From: Candidatus Brachythrix odensensis
GTDB taxonomy: Bacteria; Chloroflexota; Anaerolineae; J036; Brachytrichaceae
Assembly: GCA_016714465.1 (NCBI GenBank)
Contig: JADKDT010000003.1
Span: forward strand, 124,001 to 188,000
Length of the DNA: 64,000 nucleotides
Direction of reading: 5' to 3'
Shown here: positions 45,807 through 55,092 of the stretch, one piece after another
Numbering within the stretch: position 1 is the stretch's first letter
Layout: every line of letters begins with the position of its first letter
Notes under the pieces: model-generated
What the model saw: only the letters and a program-made list of their open reading frames with translations
What the model was told of the DNA's origin: nothing
Databases searched by the model: none
Made by a program: the position numbers and the translations under genes

Positions 45807-46529
45807 ATGTCAGGACACAGCAAATGGGCCACCATCAAGCGCGCGAAGGGCGCCACCGACGCCAAGCGCGGCGCCCTGTTCACCCGCCTCGGCCGTGAAA
45901 TCGCCGTTTCGGCCCGCGAGGGCGGCGGCAACCCCGAAACGAATTTCCGTTTGCGTCTGGCCATCGACAAGGCCAAGGACGCCAACATGCCCAAGGACAA
46001 TGTCGAGCGGGCGATTGCCCGAGCCACCGGCGTGGGCGGCGAAGGCGTCATCCTCGAGGAGCTCTACTACGAAGGCTATTTGCCATGCAAAGTGCCGGTC
46101 ATGATCAAGGTCGTCACCGACAACCGCAACCGCACCGCCGCTGATGTGCGCAAGACCCTGACCCGCTCGGGCGGGATGATGGGCGAGGGCGGCTCGGTGG
46201 GCTGGCAGTTCAAACGGATGAGCTACTTCGTCATTGAGCGCAAAGAGGGCGTCGATCCCGATAAGGTCTTCGAGGCCGCCCTCGAGGGCGGGGCCGAGGA
46301 CGTCAAGACCGGGGATGCCGTTATCGAGGTCTTCGCCGACGCCGATCAGTTCCGCTTTGTGCGGGACGCCCTGCAAGCGGCCAATATCAAGGTGTCAGAG
46401 GCCGAACTGGCGATGATCCCCAACACCCAGACCGAGTTGCACGAGCAGGATGCCGAGAAGGTCCTCAACGCCGTGGAGGCTCTCGAAGAGCTCGACGACG
46501 TGCAGACGGTCTATCACAACATGGCGTAG
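45807..46529 (+). CDS. yebC: YebC/PmpR family protein
   Basis: The 240-residue protein begins MSGHSKWATIKRAKGATDAK and has the family blocks GGGNPETNFRLRLAIDKAK, MPKDNVERAI and YEGY. Family members have been described as transcription regulators and, more recently, as helpers of translation through difficult stretches. It is followed by ruvC, the usual neighbourhood for this family (yebC-ruvC-ruvA-ruvB in many bacteria). Confidence 0.96.
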   Translation: MSGHSKWATIKRAKGATDAKRGALFTRLGREIAVSAREGGGNPETNFRLRLAIDKAKDANMPKDNVERAIARATGVGGEGVILEELYYEGYLPCKVPVMIKVVTDNRNRTAADVRKTLTRSGGMMGEGGSVGWQFKRMSYFVIERKEGVDPDKVFEAALEGGAEDVKTGDAVIEVFADADQFRFVRDALQAANIKVSEAELAMIPNTQTELHEQDAEKVLNAVEALEELDDVQTVYHNMA

Positions 46530-46559
46530 CGCGTCGCCGGTTGCCCGGCTCGCCTGCTC

Positions 46560-46622
46560 AACAGAAGAAGGGAAGAAGGAAGGGGACGTATTGTTTTCTC
46601 TTCGTTCTTCCCTTCTTCTGTT
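46560..46622. repeat. Purine/pyrimidine-arm inverted repeat (AACAGAAGAAGGGAAGAA type)
   Basis: The left arm 46560-46581 (AACAGAAGAAGGGAAGAAGG...) pairs with the right arm 46601-46622 with one mismatch in 22. It lies between yebC and ruvC, co-oriented, with the 12 bases before ruvC as the only leader. Similar to 47169-47220. Confidence 0.8.
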
Positions 46623-46633
46623 TATGGTGATGC

Positions 46634-47149
46634 ATGACTGACGGTGGAAATCGCTCAATCCTCGTCTTGGGGATCGACCCTGGTATCGCCACGACTGGCT
46701 ACGGGGTTGTGCGTGAGGAGCGCGACGGCTCGCTGGTTGCGGTGGCGTACGGGGTGATCGAGACCCCCAAGGAAGAGGCCTTTCCCGCCCGGCTGCAAGC
46801 CCTGCGGGGCGAGCTGCAGGCGCTGATTGCGCGTTGGAAGCCCGACGAGTGCGGGATCGAGGCGATCTTCTTCGCCACCAACGCCCGGACGATCATCCCG
46901 GTCGCGCAAGCCCGCGGGGTAGCCCTGCTCACGCTGGCCGACGCCAATTTGCCGCTGGCCGAATACACCCCGCTGCAGGTGAAGCAAGCCGTCAGCGGCT
47001 ATGGCCAGGCCGACAAGCGCCAGATGCAGGAGATGGTCCGGATGCTGTTGAATCTGGCCAAAATCCCCCGGCCGGACGACGCCGCCGACGCGCTGGCGAT
47101 CGCCATCACCCACCTGCACTCGCGGCGGATGAATCAAGCAGGAAAATAG
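46634..47149 (+). CDS. ruvC: Holliday junction resolvase RuvC
   Basis: The 171-residue RNase-H-fold endonuclease resolves Holliday junctions. Catalytic acids are visible in LVLGIDPGIATTGYGV (Asp15), CGIEAIFFATNART (Glu) and PRPDDAADALAIAITHLHS (Asp pair). Other family features are YTPLQVKQAVSGYGQADKRQ. ATG at 46634. RuvA and RuvB are not in the window. Confidence 0.96.
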   Translation: MTDGGNRSILVLGIDPGIATTGYGVVREERDGSLVAVAYGVIETPKEEAFPARLQALRGELQALIARWKPDECGIEAIFFATNARTIIPVAQARGVALLTLADANLPLAEYTPLQVKQAVSGYGQADKRQMQEMVRMLLNLAKIPRPDDAADALAIAITHLHSRRMNQAGK

Positions 47150-47168
47150 CGCCGGGCAAAGTCGGTCA

Positions 47169-47220
47169 AACAGAAGAAGGCAGAAGGAAGGAAAAACCTT
47201 CCCTTCTTCCTTCTTCTGTT
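47169..47220. repeat. Purine/pyrimidine-arm inverted repeat, convergent junction
   Basis: AACAGAAGAAGGCAGAAGG on the left pairs with CCTTCTTCCTTCTTCTGTT-type sequence on the right around AAAAA. It is 19 nt after the ruvC stop and 11 nt before the VOC gene stop. Here the element may act as a bidirectional terminator. Confidence 0.75.
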
Positions 47221-47231
47221 AACTGATTGGA

Positions 47232-47918
47232 TCACCGTGCGGCTTTCCATTCGAATGGCCCCGCCCCGCGCAAGGCCAGCACCGCTGCCGCCCGGCCGCG
47301 AGCCGGCGTGCGCAGGGTGATCCGCGTGCCCGGCCCGGCCTGGAAGATCGCCGCCCCGCGCGCGAGCTCGATCGCCCGCCCGAACAACGCCCCAAAATGA
47401 GGCAGGGCCGCGCCAAGGTCGGGGGTGATAATGTCCAACGAGGCGATCCCAGTCGCGAGGTTCCGGTGTTTGCGGGCGGCCCCGGCCGGCACGCGCAGGT
47501 TGCGCGGGGTGAGGTCCTCGATCAGGAAGGGCAGGCCCAGGGTCGTGTCCTGTGGCATGGCCCCCCGCCAGCGCAATTCAACCCCGTCCGGCCGGACGCG
47601 CCCGGCGTCGCTTGGCGCAGCGTAGTCCAGCCCAAGCTTGCGGACCTTTGCGACCGCGGCATGAATATCGTCGACCCGGACCGCGAAATCGATCAGACCC
47701 GGAAACGGTCGGAAGCGATTCCAGCGGTGGGGGGCGGCCTCGGCGGTTCGAAACGCGATGAGCTCGATGTAGCTCGTGTCGCCCAGACAGACCAGCTTGT
47801 TGTGGGTCCAGCCCCCGGCGTGCGTGCCGCCCGGGGTGACGGTGTAGCCGCGCCGGGCCCACTGGCGCGCGGCGATGTCCAGATCGTGAACCAGGAAGAC
47901 GAGATGGTCGATGCGCAT
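47232..47918 (-). CDS. VOC-superfamily protein (Glyoxalase_3-like)
   Basis: The 228-residue protein has the two-halved glyoxalase fold. MRIDHLVFLVHDLDIAARQW opens the first half; FIELIAF-like TSYIELIAFR ends a module. A central DFAVRVDDIHAAVAKVRKLGL and ATGIASLDIITPDLGAALPHF follow. It belongs to the Glyoxalase_3 family, often involved in ring cleavage or small-molecule binding. The ATG at 47918 is preferred over the longer frame to 48020. Confidence 0.85.
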   Translation of the reverse strand: MRIDHLVFLVHDLDIAARQWARRGYTVTPGGTHAGGWTHNKLVCLGDTSYIELIAFRTAEAAPHRWNRFRPFPGLIDFAVRVDDIHAAVAKVRKLGLDYAAPSDAGRVRPDGVELRWRGAMPQDTTLGLPFLIEDLTPRNLRVPAGAARKHRNLATGIASLDIITPDLGAALPHFGALFGRAIELARGAAIFQAGPGTRITLRTPARGRAAAVLALRGAGPFEWKAAR

Positions 47919-47958
47919 GGAGTGGGATTGTAGTGGGATACCGGCCGGCATGGGCAAT

Positions 47959-48045
47959 GGATCTATCCGCAGATTCACGCAGATTAGCGCAGATTCCTTT
48001 CCGAAATGAAATCTGCGCAAATCTGCGGAATCTGCGGATAGATCC
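47959..48045. repeat. 36-37-bp-arm inverted repeat (ATCTGCGTAATCTGCGGAT family)
   Basis: The arms 47959-47995 and 48010-48045 are complementary except for a mismatch and a one-base gap, with a 14-nt loop. The sequence is built from GGATCTATCCGCAGATT units. It is the second copy of the element at 17177 and again lies between divergent genes. Confidence 0.85.
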
Positions 48046-48086
48046 AGACTACCCCCTGCAAGCCCCTACAATCGCATGCACACCCC

Positions 48087-49328
48087 ATGGATGCCGATCT
48101 CATCGTCCTGGGCGGCGGGGCGGCCGGATTCTTCGGCGCCATCGCCGCCGCCCAACGCACCTCGCCCCGGCACGTCGTCATCCTTGAGCGCTCGGCCCAG
48201 ACCCTGGCCAAGGTCCGCATCTCGGGCGGGGGACGCTGCAATGCCACCCACGCCTGCTTTGAGCCGGCCGAGCTCATCACCCGCTATCCGCGGGGCGGGC
48301 TGGCCCTGCGCGGCCCGCTCACCCGCTTCGGCCCGCGCCAGACCGTGGACTGGTTCGCCGCCCGCGGGGTGGCGCTCAAGAAAGAGCCCGACGGGCGCAT
48401 GTTCCCCGACACCAACGACTCGGCCACCATCGTCGACTGCCTCGAGCGGGCCGCCCGCGAGGCCGACGTCGACGTCCGCCTGCGCGCGGCGGTGGTGGCG
48501 ATGACACGTGAGGCGGACGCCTTCACGGTCACCCTCCAGGACGGCGAGACGCTGCGCGCGCCGCGGGTCTTGCTCGCCACCGGCGGCGCGCCCCAGGGCC
48601 ACGCCCTGGCCCGCGCGCTTGGCCACACGCTCGTGCCGCCCGCGCCCTCGCTCTTCACCTTTGAGATCGCCGACGATGGGCTGCGCGGCCTGTCCGGGCT
48701 GAGCGTGCCGCAGGCGCGTGTCCGGCTGCTGCTCGAGCCGCTCAGCCGGGATGGGGCCGCCCAGTTCAGCCAAATCGGCCCGGTCCTGATCACCCACTGG
48801 GGCTTGAGCGGGCCGGCCGTGCTGCGCCTGTCGGCCTGGGCGGCCCGTGAGCTGGCTGCCGCCCGCTACGTCGCCGATCTGGAGATCGCCTGGATCACCC
48901 GGCTCAAGCCCGAGGCGATCCTGGACGTGCTGGCCGCCCGCAAGCGCAACACCGGCGGCCAGCATGTCGGCACCCAATCGCCCTTTGGCGAGATTCCGCT
49001 TCGGCTGTGGAAACGCCTGGTCGCCCGAAGCGGCATCCACGAGGCCCAGATCTGGGCCAAGCTTCCCCGTGGGAACGCGGATGCGTTGGTGCGCACGCTG
49101 ACCGGCGAGGTGCTCCGCATCGTCGGCAAGGGTCAGTTCAAAGAGGAGTTCGTCACCGCCGGCGGTGTGGCCCTGGATGAGGTCGATTTCCGGATGATGG
49201 AGAGCCGGGTCTGCCCGGGCCTTTACTTCGCCGGCGAGGTCCTCGACATCGACGGCATCACCGGCGGATTTAACTTCCAGGCGGCCTGGACGACGGGTTG
49301 GATCGCCGGGCAAGCGGCCAACTTTTGA
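48087..49328 (+). CDS. BaiN/HI0933-family FAD-dependent oxidoreductase
   Basis: The 413-residue flavoprotein has a Rossmann GGGAAGFFGAIAAA (residues 8-22), the family signature KVRISGGGRCNATHA, ATGGAPQGHALARALGH, a central Gly-rich THWGLSGPAVLRLSAW and the C-terminal FAGEVLDIDGITGGFNFQAA. Family members reduce or desaturate small molecules (BaiN reduces bile-acid intermediates); substrate here unknown. The ATG at 48087 is close to a repeat. Followed 24 bp later by the next gene. Confidence 0.92.
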   Translation: MDADLIVLGGGAAGFFGAIAAAQRTSPRHVVILERSAQTLAKVRISGGGRCNATHACFEPAELITRYPRGGLALRGPLTRFGPRQTVDWFAARGVALKKEPDGRMFPDTNDSATIVDCLERAAREADVDVRLRAAVVAMTREADAFTVTLQDGETLRAPRVLLATGGAPQGHALARALGHTLVPPAPSLFTFEIADDGLRGLSGLSVPQARVRLLLEPLSRDGAAQFSQIGPVLITHWGLSGPAVLRLSAWAARELAAARYVADLEIAWITRLKPEAILDVLAARKRNTGGQHVGTQSPFGEIPLRLWKRLVARSGIHEAQIWAKLPRGNADALVRTLTGEVLRIVGKGQFKEEFVTAGGVALDEVDFRMMESRVCPGLYFAGEVLDIDGITGGFNFQAAWTTGWIAGQAANF

Positions 49329-49352
49329 ACGACCCATCCGGCGGCCGAGGTC

Positions 49353-52300
49353 GTGCGTTTCGGGGCGCGTCAAGCGGCCACGTGCAATTCCCTCCGCGAC
49401 ATTTCTCCCCGGACACGGGGCCAAACACGCCCGCGCGGTGGAAGTAGGAGCCTCAATCGTGACCCCACAACACGCCCGATCTTCATCGGCGAAACACAGC
49501 AACAACAGGCGCAGCAGGACGTGAGCGGAGAGTATGTCGCCCTGCTGGGCGACACGTTCTACAAGATCCGCAACTACGATGCCATGCCGCCGTTCTTCAT
49601 GAGCGTCGTCAGCAGCTCCAATCACTGGCTCTTTATCTCCTCCACCGGCGGGCTGTCCGCCGGGCGGGTCAGCGCCGAGCAGGCCCTCTTCCCGTACTAC
49701 ACCGACGACAAACTGACCGAGAGCGGCGAACACACCGGCCCCAAGGCCATCCTGCTGGCCACTCGCGCCGGGCGGACGAGCCTGTGGGAGCCGTTCTCCA
49801 CACGCCAACGAGGCATCTACACCCTGGAGCGAAACCTCTACAAGAACGTGGCCGGGACTGCGTTGGTCTTCGAGGAAATCAACCACAGCCTGGGGTTGGT
49901 CTACCGCTACGCCTGGCGCAGCAGCGACGCCTTTGGCTTTGTAAAAACCAGCTGGCTGCTCAACATGGGCGCATCCGCCTGCGCGATCGAACTGCTCGAC
50001 GGCCTGCAGAACCTGCTGCCGGCCAATATCAGCCCGAACACCCAGAACGAGTTCAGCCCGCTGCTGGACGCCTACAAGCGGGCGGAAGTCGACGCCGCGA
50101 CCGGGCTCGCGGTCTTCTCGCTCAACTCGACCCTGACCGATCTGGCCGAGCCGAGCGAATCGCTCCTGGCGACGACAGTCGTCCAGCTTGGCCTGGAGGG
50201 GGCCGACTACCTGATCTCATCCAGCCAGCTCGACAGTTTTCGCTCCGGCCGGGGCGTTACGCCCGAAGTCGAGACGCGCGGGAAACGGGGGGCGTATTTC
50301 GCCCGCGCCACGTTTGACCTCGTCCCCGGGGCCGAGCGTTCCTGGCACCTCATTGCCGAGGTGAGCCAGGACAGCGCCGCCATCGTCCGACTGTCACGCC
50401 GGCTGCGCGGTGACCGGCCCGGGCTGATCGCCGAGATCGAGCGCGACATCGAGGCCGGCACGGCCGCCCTCAAGAACCTGGTTGCCAGCGCGGATGGCTT
50501 GCAGACAAGCGGGAGCGCCCTCACCGACGCCCGCCACTTCGCCAACGTCATGTTCAACTGCATGCGGGGGGGCGTCTTCTTCGACCCATACCAGATCGAC
50601 GCGAAGGACTTCATCGCCTTTATCGCCGGCCGCAACCGTGCTGTCCTTGCCGCCCATCCGGCATTCTTTGCGGCGCTGCCGCCAACGCTGGGGATCGCCG
50701 AGTTGCATGCCCGTGCGGAGGAAGTCGGCGCGCCGGATCTGATCCGACTGACCTACGCCTATCTGCCCCTGTCCTTCAGCCGGCGGCATGGCGACCCCAG
50801 CCGGCCGTGGAACCGCTTCGCTATCCGGGTCAAGAATCCAGATGGCACCCGGCGCCTGGACTACGAGGGCAACTGGCGCGACATCTTCCAGAATTGGGAG
50901 GCGCTGGCCTGGTCGTACCCCGAGTACATCGAGGGCATGGTCTCGACCTTTGTGAACGCGACAACGGTCGATGGCTACAACCCGTATCGCATCACCCGCC
51001 AGGGCATCGACTGGGAGATCCCCGAGCCAAACAATCCATGGGCGAACATCGGCTACTGGAGCGACCATCAGATTATTTACCTGCAGAAGCTGATGGAGGT
51101 CAGCGCCCGACTTCATCCGGGCAAACTCAAGGAGTTCCTGGCCCAGCCTCTTTTCAGCTACGCCAACGTTCCCTACCGGATCAAACCGTACGCGGATTTG
51201 CTGAAGGACTCGGCCAGCACCATCGACTTTGACTGGAAGGTCGAACACGAGATCGAGGCGCGGGTCAAGGCGCGCGGGTCGGACGGCAAGCTGCTCAGCG
51301 GGCCGGATGGCGAGGTGCTGCACGTCACGCTGACCGAAAAGCTCCTGACCTTGCTGCTCGCCAAGGTGGTCAACCTCGTGCCCGAGGGCGGGATCTGGAT
51401 GAACACCCAGCGCCCGGAATGGAACGACGCCAACAACGCCCTGGTTGGCAAGGGCCTGTCGGTGGTGACCCTGGGCTATCTGCGGCGCTACATCGCGTTC
51501 TTCAAGGACCTGCTGGTCCAGAATGGGGCCTCGGCCGTGCCTGTCAGCGCGGAAGTCCGGACGCTCTTCACCGGAATTTCCAACGTCTTATCGCAATTCC
51601 AGGGCACCCTCATCGGCGCGTTCAGCGACGCGCATCGTCGGGCGATGATGGATGGGCTGGGCCAGGCCGGCGGCGCCTTTCGCGCAACGGTCTATGCGGC
51701 TGGCCTGACCGGCGCAGTCACGCCTGTGCCTGTCGCCGAGTTGCTGGCTTTTCTCGATCTTGCCCAGCAGCATGTCGAACACGCCCTGCGCGCCAACAAG
51801 CGCGACGACGGGCTGTATCACGCCTACAACATCCTGCATCTGAGCGACGGGCGGGCCTCCATCGCCCACCTGTATGAAATGCTGGAAGGCCAGGTCGCGA
51901 TTCTGTCGTCGGGCCTGCTCTCCGGCGCCGAGTCGGTTGCGCTGCTGGATAGCCTGCGCCACGGTCCGCTCTACCGGGCCGACCAGCACACCTACATCCT
52001 GTATCCCGACCGGGCGCTGCCAGGGCTGCTCGAGCGCAATCGGATGACGGCGGCCCAGGTCGGCGAACTGGCCCGGGTGAAGGCCCTGCTGGAGGAGGGT
52101 GATCGCAGCCTGTTTGTCCATGACGAGGACGGCCACTATCACTTCAGCGGCCACATTCGCAACGTCAAGGGCGTGACCGCAGCGCTGGAGGCGCTCAAAC
52201 GCCAGCCCCGCTACACGGCGTTGGTCGAGGCTGAGGCCGCAAAGATCGAGACCTTGTTTGAGACCGTCTTCCGCCACAGCGAATTCACCGGGCGATCGGG

Positions 52301-52919
52301 CACGTTCTTTGCGTATGAAGGCCTGGGCAGCGTGTATTGGCACATGGTCTCCAAGCTGCTGCTGGCCGTGCAGGAGACCGCCCAGCGCGCCCGCAACGAA
52401 CCGGCCGCGGCGAAGCTGCTCGCCCATTACGCCGATATCCGCCTCGGATTGAGTTTCAACAAGACGCCCGACGCGTATGGGGCCTTCCCCACCGATCCGT
52501 ACTCGCACACGCCCAAGGGCCAGGGGGCCAAGCAACCGGGCATGACCGGGATGGTCAAGGAGGAGATCCTGACCCGCCAGGCCGAGCTGGGCTATACCGT
52601 CATAAATGGCGCGCTTACGTTTGACTTCCTGCTGCTGAGCCGGGGCGAATTCGCCTCCGCGCCCGCGACGTTCAACTATATTGCCGTGGATGGCAAGCCG
52701 GCCCAACTCGCGCTAAGAGCGGGCTCACTCGCCTACACGATCGCCCAGGTGCCAGTGATCCTGGAAGCGTCAGGCGAGGCCTGCGCCCAGATTCACTTTT
52801 CGGATGGGACGACCCGCCGGGTCGAGGGCCACGCGCTGGACTCTGCGACCAGCCGGCACCTCTTTGAGCGGGACGGGGTCATCCATCATCTCGTTGTTGA
52901 GGTCGCGCCGAATCTGTAG
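49353..52919 (+). CDS. Large conserved protein, possible GH94-like (alpha/alpha)6 enzyme
   Basis: About 1,140-1,188 residues. The N-terminal third (FYKIRNYDAMPPFFMS, WLFISSTGGLSAGR, ALFPYYTDDKLTES, LWEPFSTRQRGIYT, LYKNVAGTALVFEEINHS) looks like the beta-sandwich of GH94-type phosphorylases. The middle (GMVSTFVNATTVDGYNPYRI, then WANIGYWSDHQIIYLQKLME) resembles a helical barrel. Near the end, SFNKTPDAYGAFPTDPYSHT and KQPGMTGMVKEEILTRQAEL are strongly conserved-looking. I recall homologues as hypothetical or cellobiose-phosphorylase-like; no catalytic acid is certain. The start is unclear: GTG 49353 gives a non-homologous leader, and GTG 49521 (MSGEYVALLGD) or a frame change after GTG near 49459 are alternatives. 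No signal peptide. Confidence 0.7.
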   Translation: MRFGARQAATCNSLRDISPRTRGQTRPRGGSRSLNRDPTTRPIFIGETQQQQAQQDVSGEYVALLGDTFYKIRNYDAMPPFFMSVVSSSNHWLFISSTGGLSAGRVSAEQALFPYYTDDKLTESGEHTGPKAILLATRAGRTSLWEPFSTRQRGIYTLERNLYKNVAGTALVFEEINHSLGLVYRYAWRSSDAFGFVKTSWLLNMGASACAIELLDGLQNLLPANISPNTQNEFSPLLDAYKRAEVDAATGLAVFSLNSTLTDLAEPSESLLATTVVQLGLEGADYLISSSQLDSFRSGRGVTPEVETRGKRGAYFARATFDLVPGAERSWHLIAEVSQDSAAIVRLSRRLRGDRPGLIAEIERDIEAGTAALKNLVASADGLQTSGSALTDARHFANVMFNCMRGGVFFDPYQIDAKDFIAFIAGRNRAVLAAHPAFFAALPPTLGIAELHARAEEVGAPDLIRLTYAYLPLSFSRRHGDPSRPWNRFAIRVKNPDGTRRLDYEGNWRDIFQNWEALAWSYPEYIEGMVSTFVNATTVDGYNPYRITRQGIDWEIPEPNNPWANIGYWSDHQIIYLQKLMEVSARLHPGKLKEFLAQPLFSYANVPYRIKPYADLLKDSASTIDFDWKVEHEIEARVKARGSDGKLLSGPDGEVLHVTLTEKLLTLLLAKVVNLVPEGGIWMNTQRPEWNDANNALVGKGLSVVTLGYLRRYIAFFKDLLVQNGASAVPVSAEVRTLFTGISNVLSQFQGTLIGAFSDAHRRAMMDGLGQAGGAFRATVYAAGLTGAVTPVPVAELLAFLDLAQQHVEHALRANKRDDGLYHAYNILHLSDGRASIAHLYEMLEGQVAILSSGLLSGAESVALLDSLRHGPLYRADQHTYILYPDRALPGLLERNRMTAAQVGELARVKALLEEGDRSLFVHDEDGHYHFSGHIRNVKGVTAALEALKRQPRYTALVEAEAAKIETLFETVFRHSEFTGRSGTFFAYEGLGSVYWHMVSKLLLAVQETAQRARNEPAAAKLLAHYADIRLGLSFNKTPDAYGAFPTDPYSHTPKGQGAKQPGMTGMVKEEILTRQAELGYTVINGALTFDFLLLSRGEFASAPATFNYIAVDGKPAQLALRAGSLAYTIAQVPVILEASGEACAQIHFSDGTTRRVEGHALDSATSRHLFERDGVIHHLVVEVAPNL

Positions 52920-52923
52920 TTCT

Positions 52924-52966
52924 TGGAAGCACACGTGCCCGGCGTCGCCGGGCACGTGTGCTTCCA
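52924..52966. terminator. Perfect 20-bp hairpin at convergent junction
   Basis: The arms 52924-52943 and 52947-52966 are exact complements around GTC. It lies 5 nt after the plus-strand stop and 10 nt before the minus-strand stop at 52976. No U-tract. Confidence 0.7.
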
Positions 52967-52975
52967 GTTTCTTTT

Positions 52976-53479
52976 CTAGGAGGCGAGCGTCCACTCGGTC
53001 ACCTCGGCCTCGATATCCAGTTCGCCCCGCGCCCGGGCCACCGACACACGGTGATGGCCGTCCTGCACGAAGAAGATCTCGCCCACCCGGATCAGTTGCA
53101 CTGGCGGCAGCCCGCGGCCTTCTTCGCGGGCAGTGGCGACCCGCATCCAGCGCTGTTCGGTGTGCGTTTCGATGGGATGGAAGCCGGCATCAAAATCGCG
53201 CTGGCGCCCCACGCTCCCGCGGATCTGGCCCAGGTTGACGGTCTGCGGCCGGGCCGAGGATCGCGCGGCCACCGGGCGGCCGGCCACGTAGGCGTCCAAG
53301 TTGAGGAGCTGGCCGCCGTTCCGGCGGGGCGTCAAAGCCGTCCACCAGGCGCCGATCCGCCCCTTCAATTGCGCCTCGCGATACAGATTGCGCGCCATCC
53401 GGCTGGTGCGGTATTCCGCGCCGAACTGCGGGCTGCGCCCATAGGCGTTCTTGAGCAGGAAAGTGGTTGTGTCGATCAT
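52976..53479 (-). CDS. ParB-like (ParB/sulfiredoxin fold) domain protein
   Basis: The 167-residue protein ends with a ParB N-terminal-like motif: LPPVQLIRVGEIFFVQDGHH, followed by RVSVARARGELDIEAEV. This pattern (DGHHRxxVAR) marks ParB/Srx-fold nucleotide hydrolase-like domains. The remainder (ALTPRRNGGQLLNLDAYV) is unassigned. The ATG at 53479 is chosen. It has no ParA or HTH, so it is not a partition protein. Role unknown. Convergent with the large protein and divergent from the BTAD gene. Confidence 0.75.
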   Translation of the reverse strand: MIDTTTFLLKNAYGRSPQFGAEYRTSRMARNLYREAQLKGRIGAWWTALTPRRNGGQLLNLDAYVAGRPVAARSSARPQTVNLGQIRGSVGRQRDFDAGFHPIETHTEQRWMRVATAREEGRGLPPVQLIRVGEIFFVQDGHHRVSVARARGELDIEAEVTEWTLAS

Positions 53480-53578
53480 GGCGCTCCTCGTGTGCTGTCT
53501 CCTGCAATCACGGTAGCCCTCCACCGGCACCTGGGCGTTACCCCGGCGTTACGAACAGCGTTGCCTTTTCATAACCAA

Positions 53579-53639
53579 TTGAGGAGAACGAGAGAACGGG
53601 AGAGGACATGTTTTCCTCCGTTCTCCCGTTCTCCTGCAA
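53579..53639. repeat. Purine/pyrimidine-arm inverted repeat between divergent genes
   Basis: The left arm 53579-53602 (TTGAGGAGAACGAGAGAACG...) pairs with the right arm 53616-53639 with few mismatches. It is the same family as at 23312 and 32686. 53480-53742 has no gene. Confidence 0.8.
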
Positions 53640-53742
53640 AGGGCTTTGCGCGTAGCGGCCGGCGGGTCTAGCCGGAGAACAGGGACTCTGCAGCCATGTC
53701 CGCCGGGGGTGTCACTGCCGAAAAGTACAATGACCATGTCGC

Positions 53743-55092
53743 ATGGCAGACTTGAAGCTCTTCCTGTTTGGAACGCCCAGGCTCGAGCGTGGCGGCGAAG
53801 CCATCGACCTTGAAACCCGCAAGGCGACGGCGCTGCTGGCGTATCTGGCGGTCAGCGGCCTGGGGCATGCCCGCGAGGCCCTGGCCGGGCTGCTCTGGCC
53901 GGACTTCGATCAGTCCCGAGCCCTGGCCAACCTGCGCCGCACGCTATGGGCGCTCAACAAGTCGAAGGTTGGCGATCTGATCGAGGCCGACGGCGAAACG
54001 GTCCGGCTGAATCCCAGCGCCGGCGTGTGGGTGGACGCGCGCGAGTTCGAGGCGCGCCTGGCGGAACGCCGGACGCACGGACATGCGGAAGCCGAAACCT
54101 GCCCGGCCTGCCTGCCGCTTCTCGTTCAGGCCGCCGAGCTGTATCGCGCTGATTTCCTGAGCGGGTTCGCCCTGCGCGACAGCGCCGCCTTTGAGGAATG
54201 GCAGTTCTTCCAGGCCGAGCGATTGCGCCGCGACATGGCCGAGGCGCTCGAACGTCTGGCCCTGCTTTCGAACGAACGGGGCCAAGCCGGCGATGCGATT
54301 GGCTACGCCCGGCGCTGGCTGGCGCTTGACGCACTGCAGGAGGCCGCGCAGCGCTGCCTGATGCGGTTGTATGCCCAAACCGGTCAGCGCAGCGCCGCCC
54401 TGCGCCAGTACCAGGAGTGCGAGCGCCTGCTGCGCGAGGAGCTGGGCGCCGCCCCCCAGCCGGAGACGACCGTGCTGTATGAGCAGATCCAGGCCGGAGG
54501 GCTGGCCGGATCCCCTGCCGCCGCAACGCAGGCGGCGGCCCCCGACAGCCCGCCGCGGCACAACCTGCCCGCCCAGCTCAGCAGTTTTGTCGGCCGCGAG
54601 CGCGAACAGGCCGATATTGCCCAACGTCTCCAGTCAAACCGTTTGGTGACCCTGACCGGCCCGGGCGGCAGCGGCAAGACCCGCCTGGCGTTGCGGGCAG
54701 CCGAGGCGCTGGTTGAGGCCTATCCAGACGGGGTCTGGCTGGCCGAGTTGACCCCCCTATCCGACCCGGCCCTGATTCTCCCGACGATCGCGGCGGTCTT
54801 CGGCGTGCGCGAGGCGGCCGGCCGGCCGCTTCTGGATGGGCTTATCCGGCACCTGCGCGACCGGCAGACGTTGCTCATGCTGGACAACTGCGAGCACCTC
54901 ATCGAGGCCAGCGCGCGGCTGATCGAGGCGCTTTGCGCGGCGCGCGCCGCGCCTGCATGTGCTGGCCACCAGCCGCGAGCCGCTCGGCTTCGCTGGAGAG
55001 AGCGTCTGCCGCGTCCCCTCCCTGTCGCTGCCCGAGGCCGGCGCGCTGGCGCTCGAGCAGCTCGCCCGGTCCGAGGCGGGCCGCCTGTTTGA
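53743..55092 (+). CDS. BTAD/NB-ARC transcriptional activator, N-terminal part
   Basis: These 449 residues are the N-terminal part of a SARP/AfsR-like regulator. A winged-helix DNA-binding domain (ADLKLFLFGTPRLERGGE, then GLLWPDFDQSRALANLRRTL) is followed by the bacterial transcriptional activation domain (residues 95-250, ending QYQECERLLREELGAAPQPE). Then comes an NB-ARC ATPase with LSSFVGREREQADI and Walker A GPGGSGKTRLAL (about 305). After CAARAAP the frame goes Arg-rich; the natural continuation LHVLATSREPLGF is in the next frame (54959 onward). A +1 insertion near 54945-54952 is likely. Probably a single gene with the following two entries. Confidence 0.88.
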   Translation: MADLKLFLFGTPRLERGGEAIDLETRKATALLAYLAVSGLGHAREALAGLLWPDFDQSRALANLRRTLWALNKSKVGDLIEADGETVRLNPSAGVWVDAREFEARLAERRTHGHAEAETCPACLPLLVQAAELYRADFLSGFALRDSAAFEEWQFFQAERLRRDMAEALERLALLSNERGQAGDAIGYARRWLALDALQEAAQRCLMRLYAQTGQRSAALRQYQECERLLREELGAAPQPETTVLYEQIQAGGLAGSPAAATQAAAPDSPPRHNLPAQLSSFVGREREQADIAQRLQSNRLVTLTGPGGSGKTRLALRAAEALVEAYPDGVWLAELTPLSDPALILPTIAAVFGVREAAGRPLLDGLIRHLRDRQTLLMLDNCEHLIEASARLIEALCAARAAPACAGHQPRAARLRWRERLPRPLPVAARGRRAGARAARPVRGGPPV

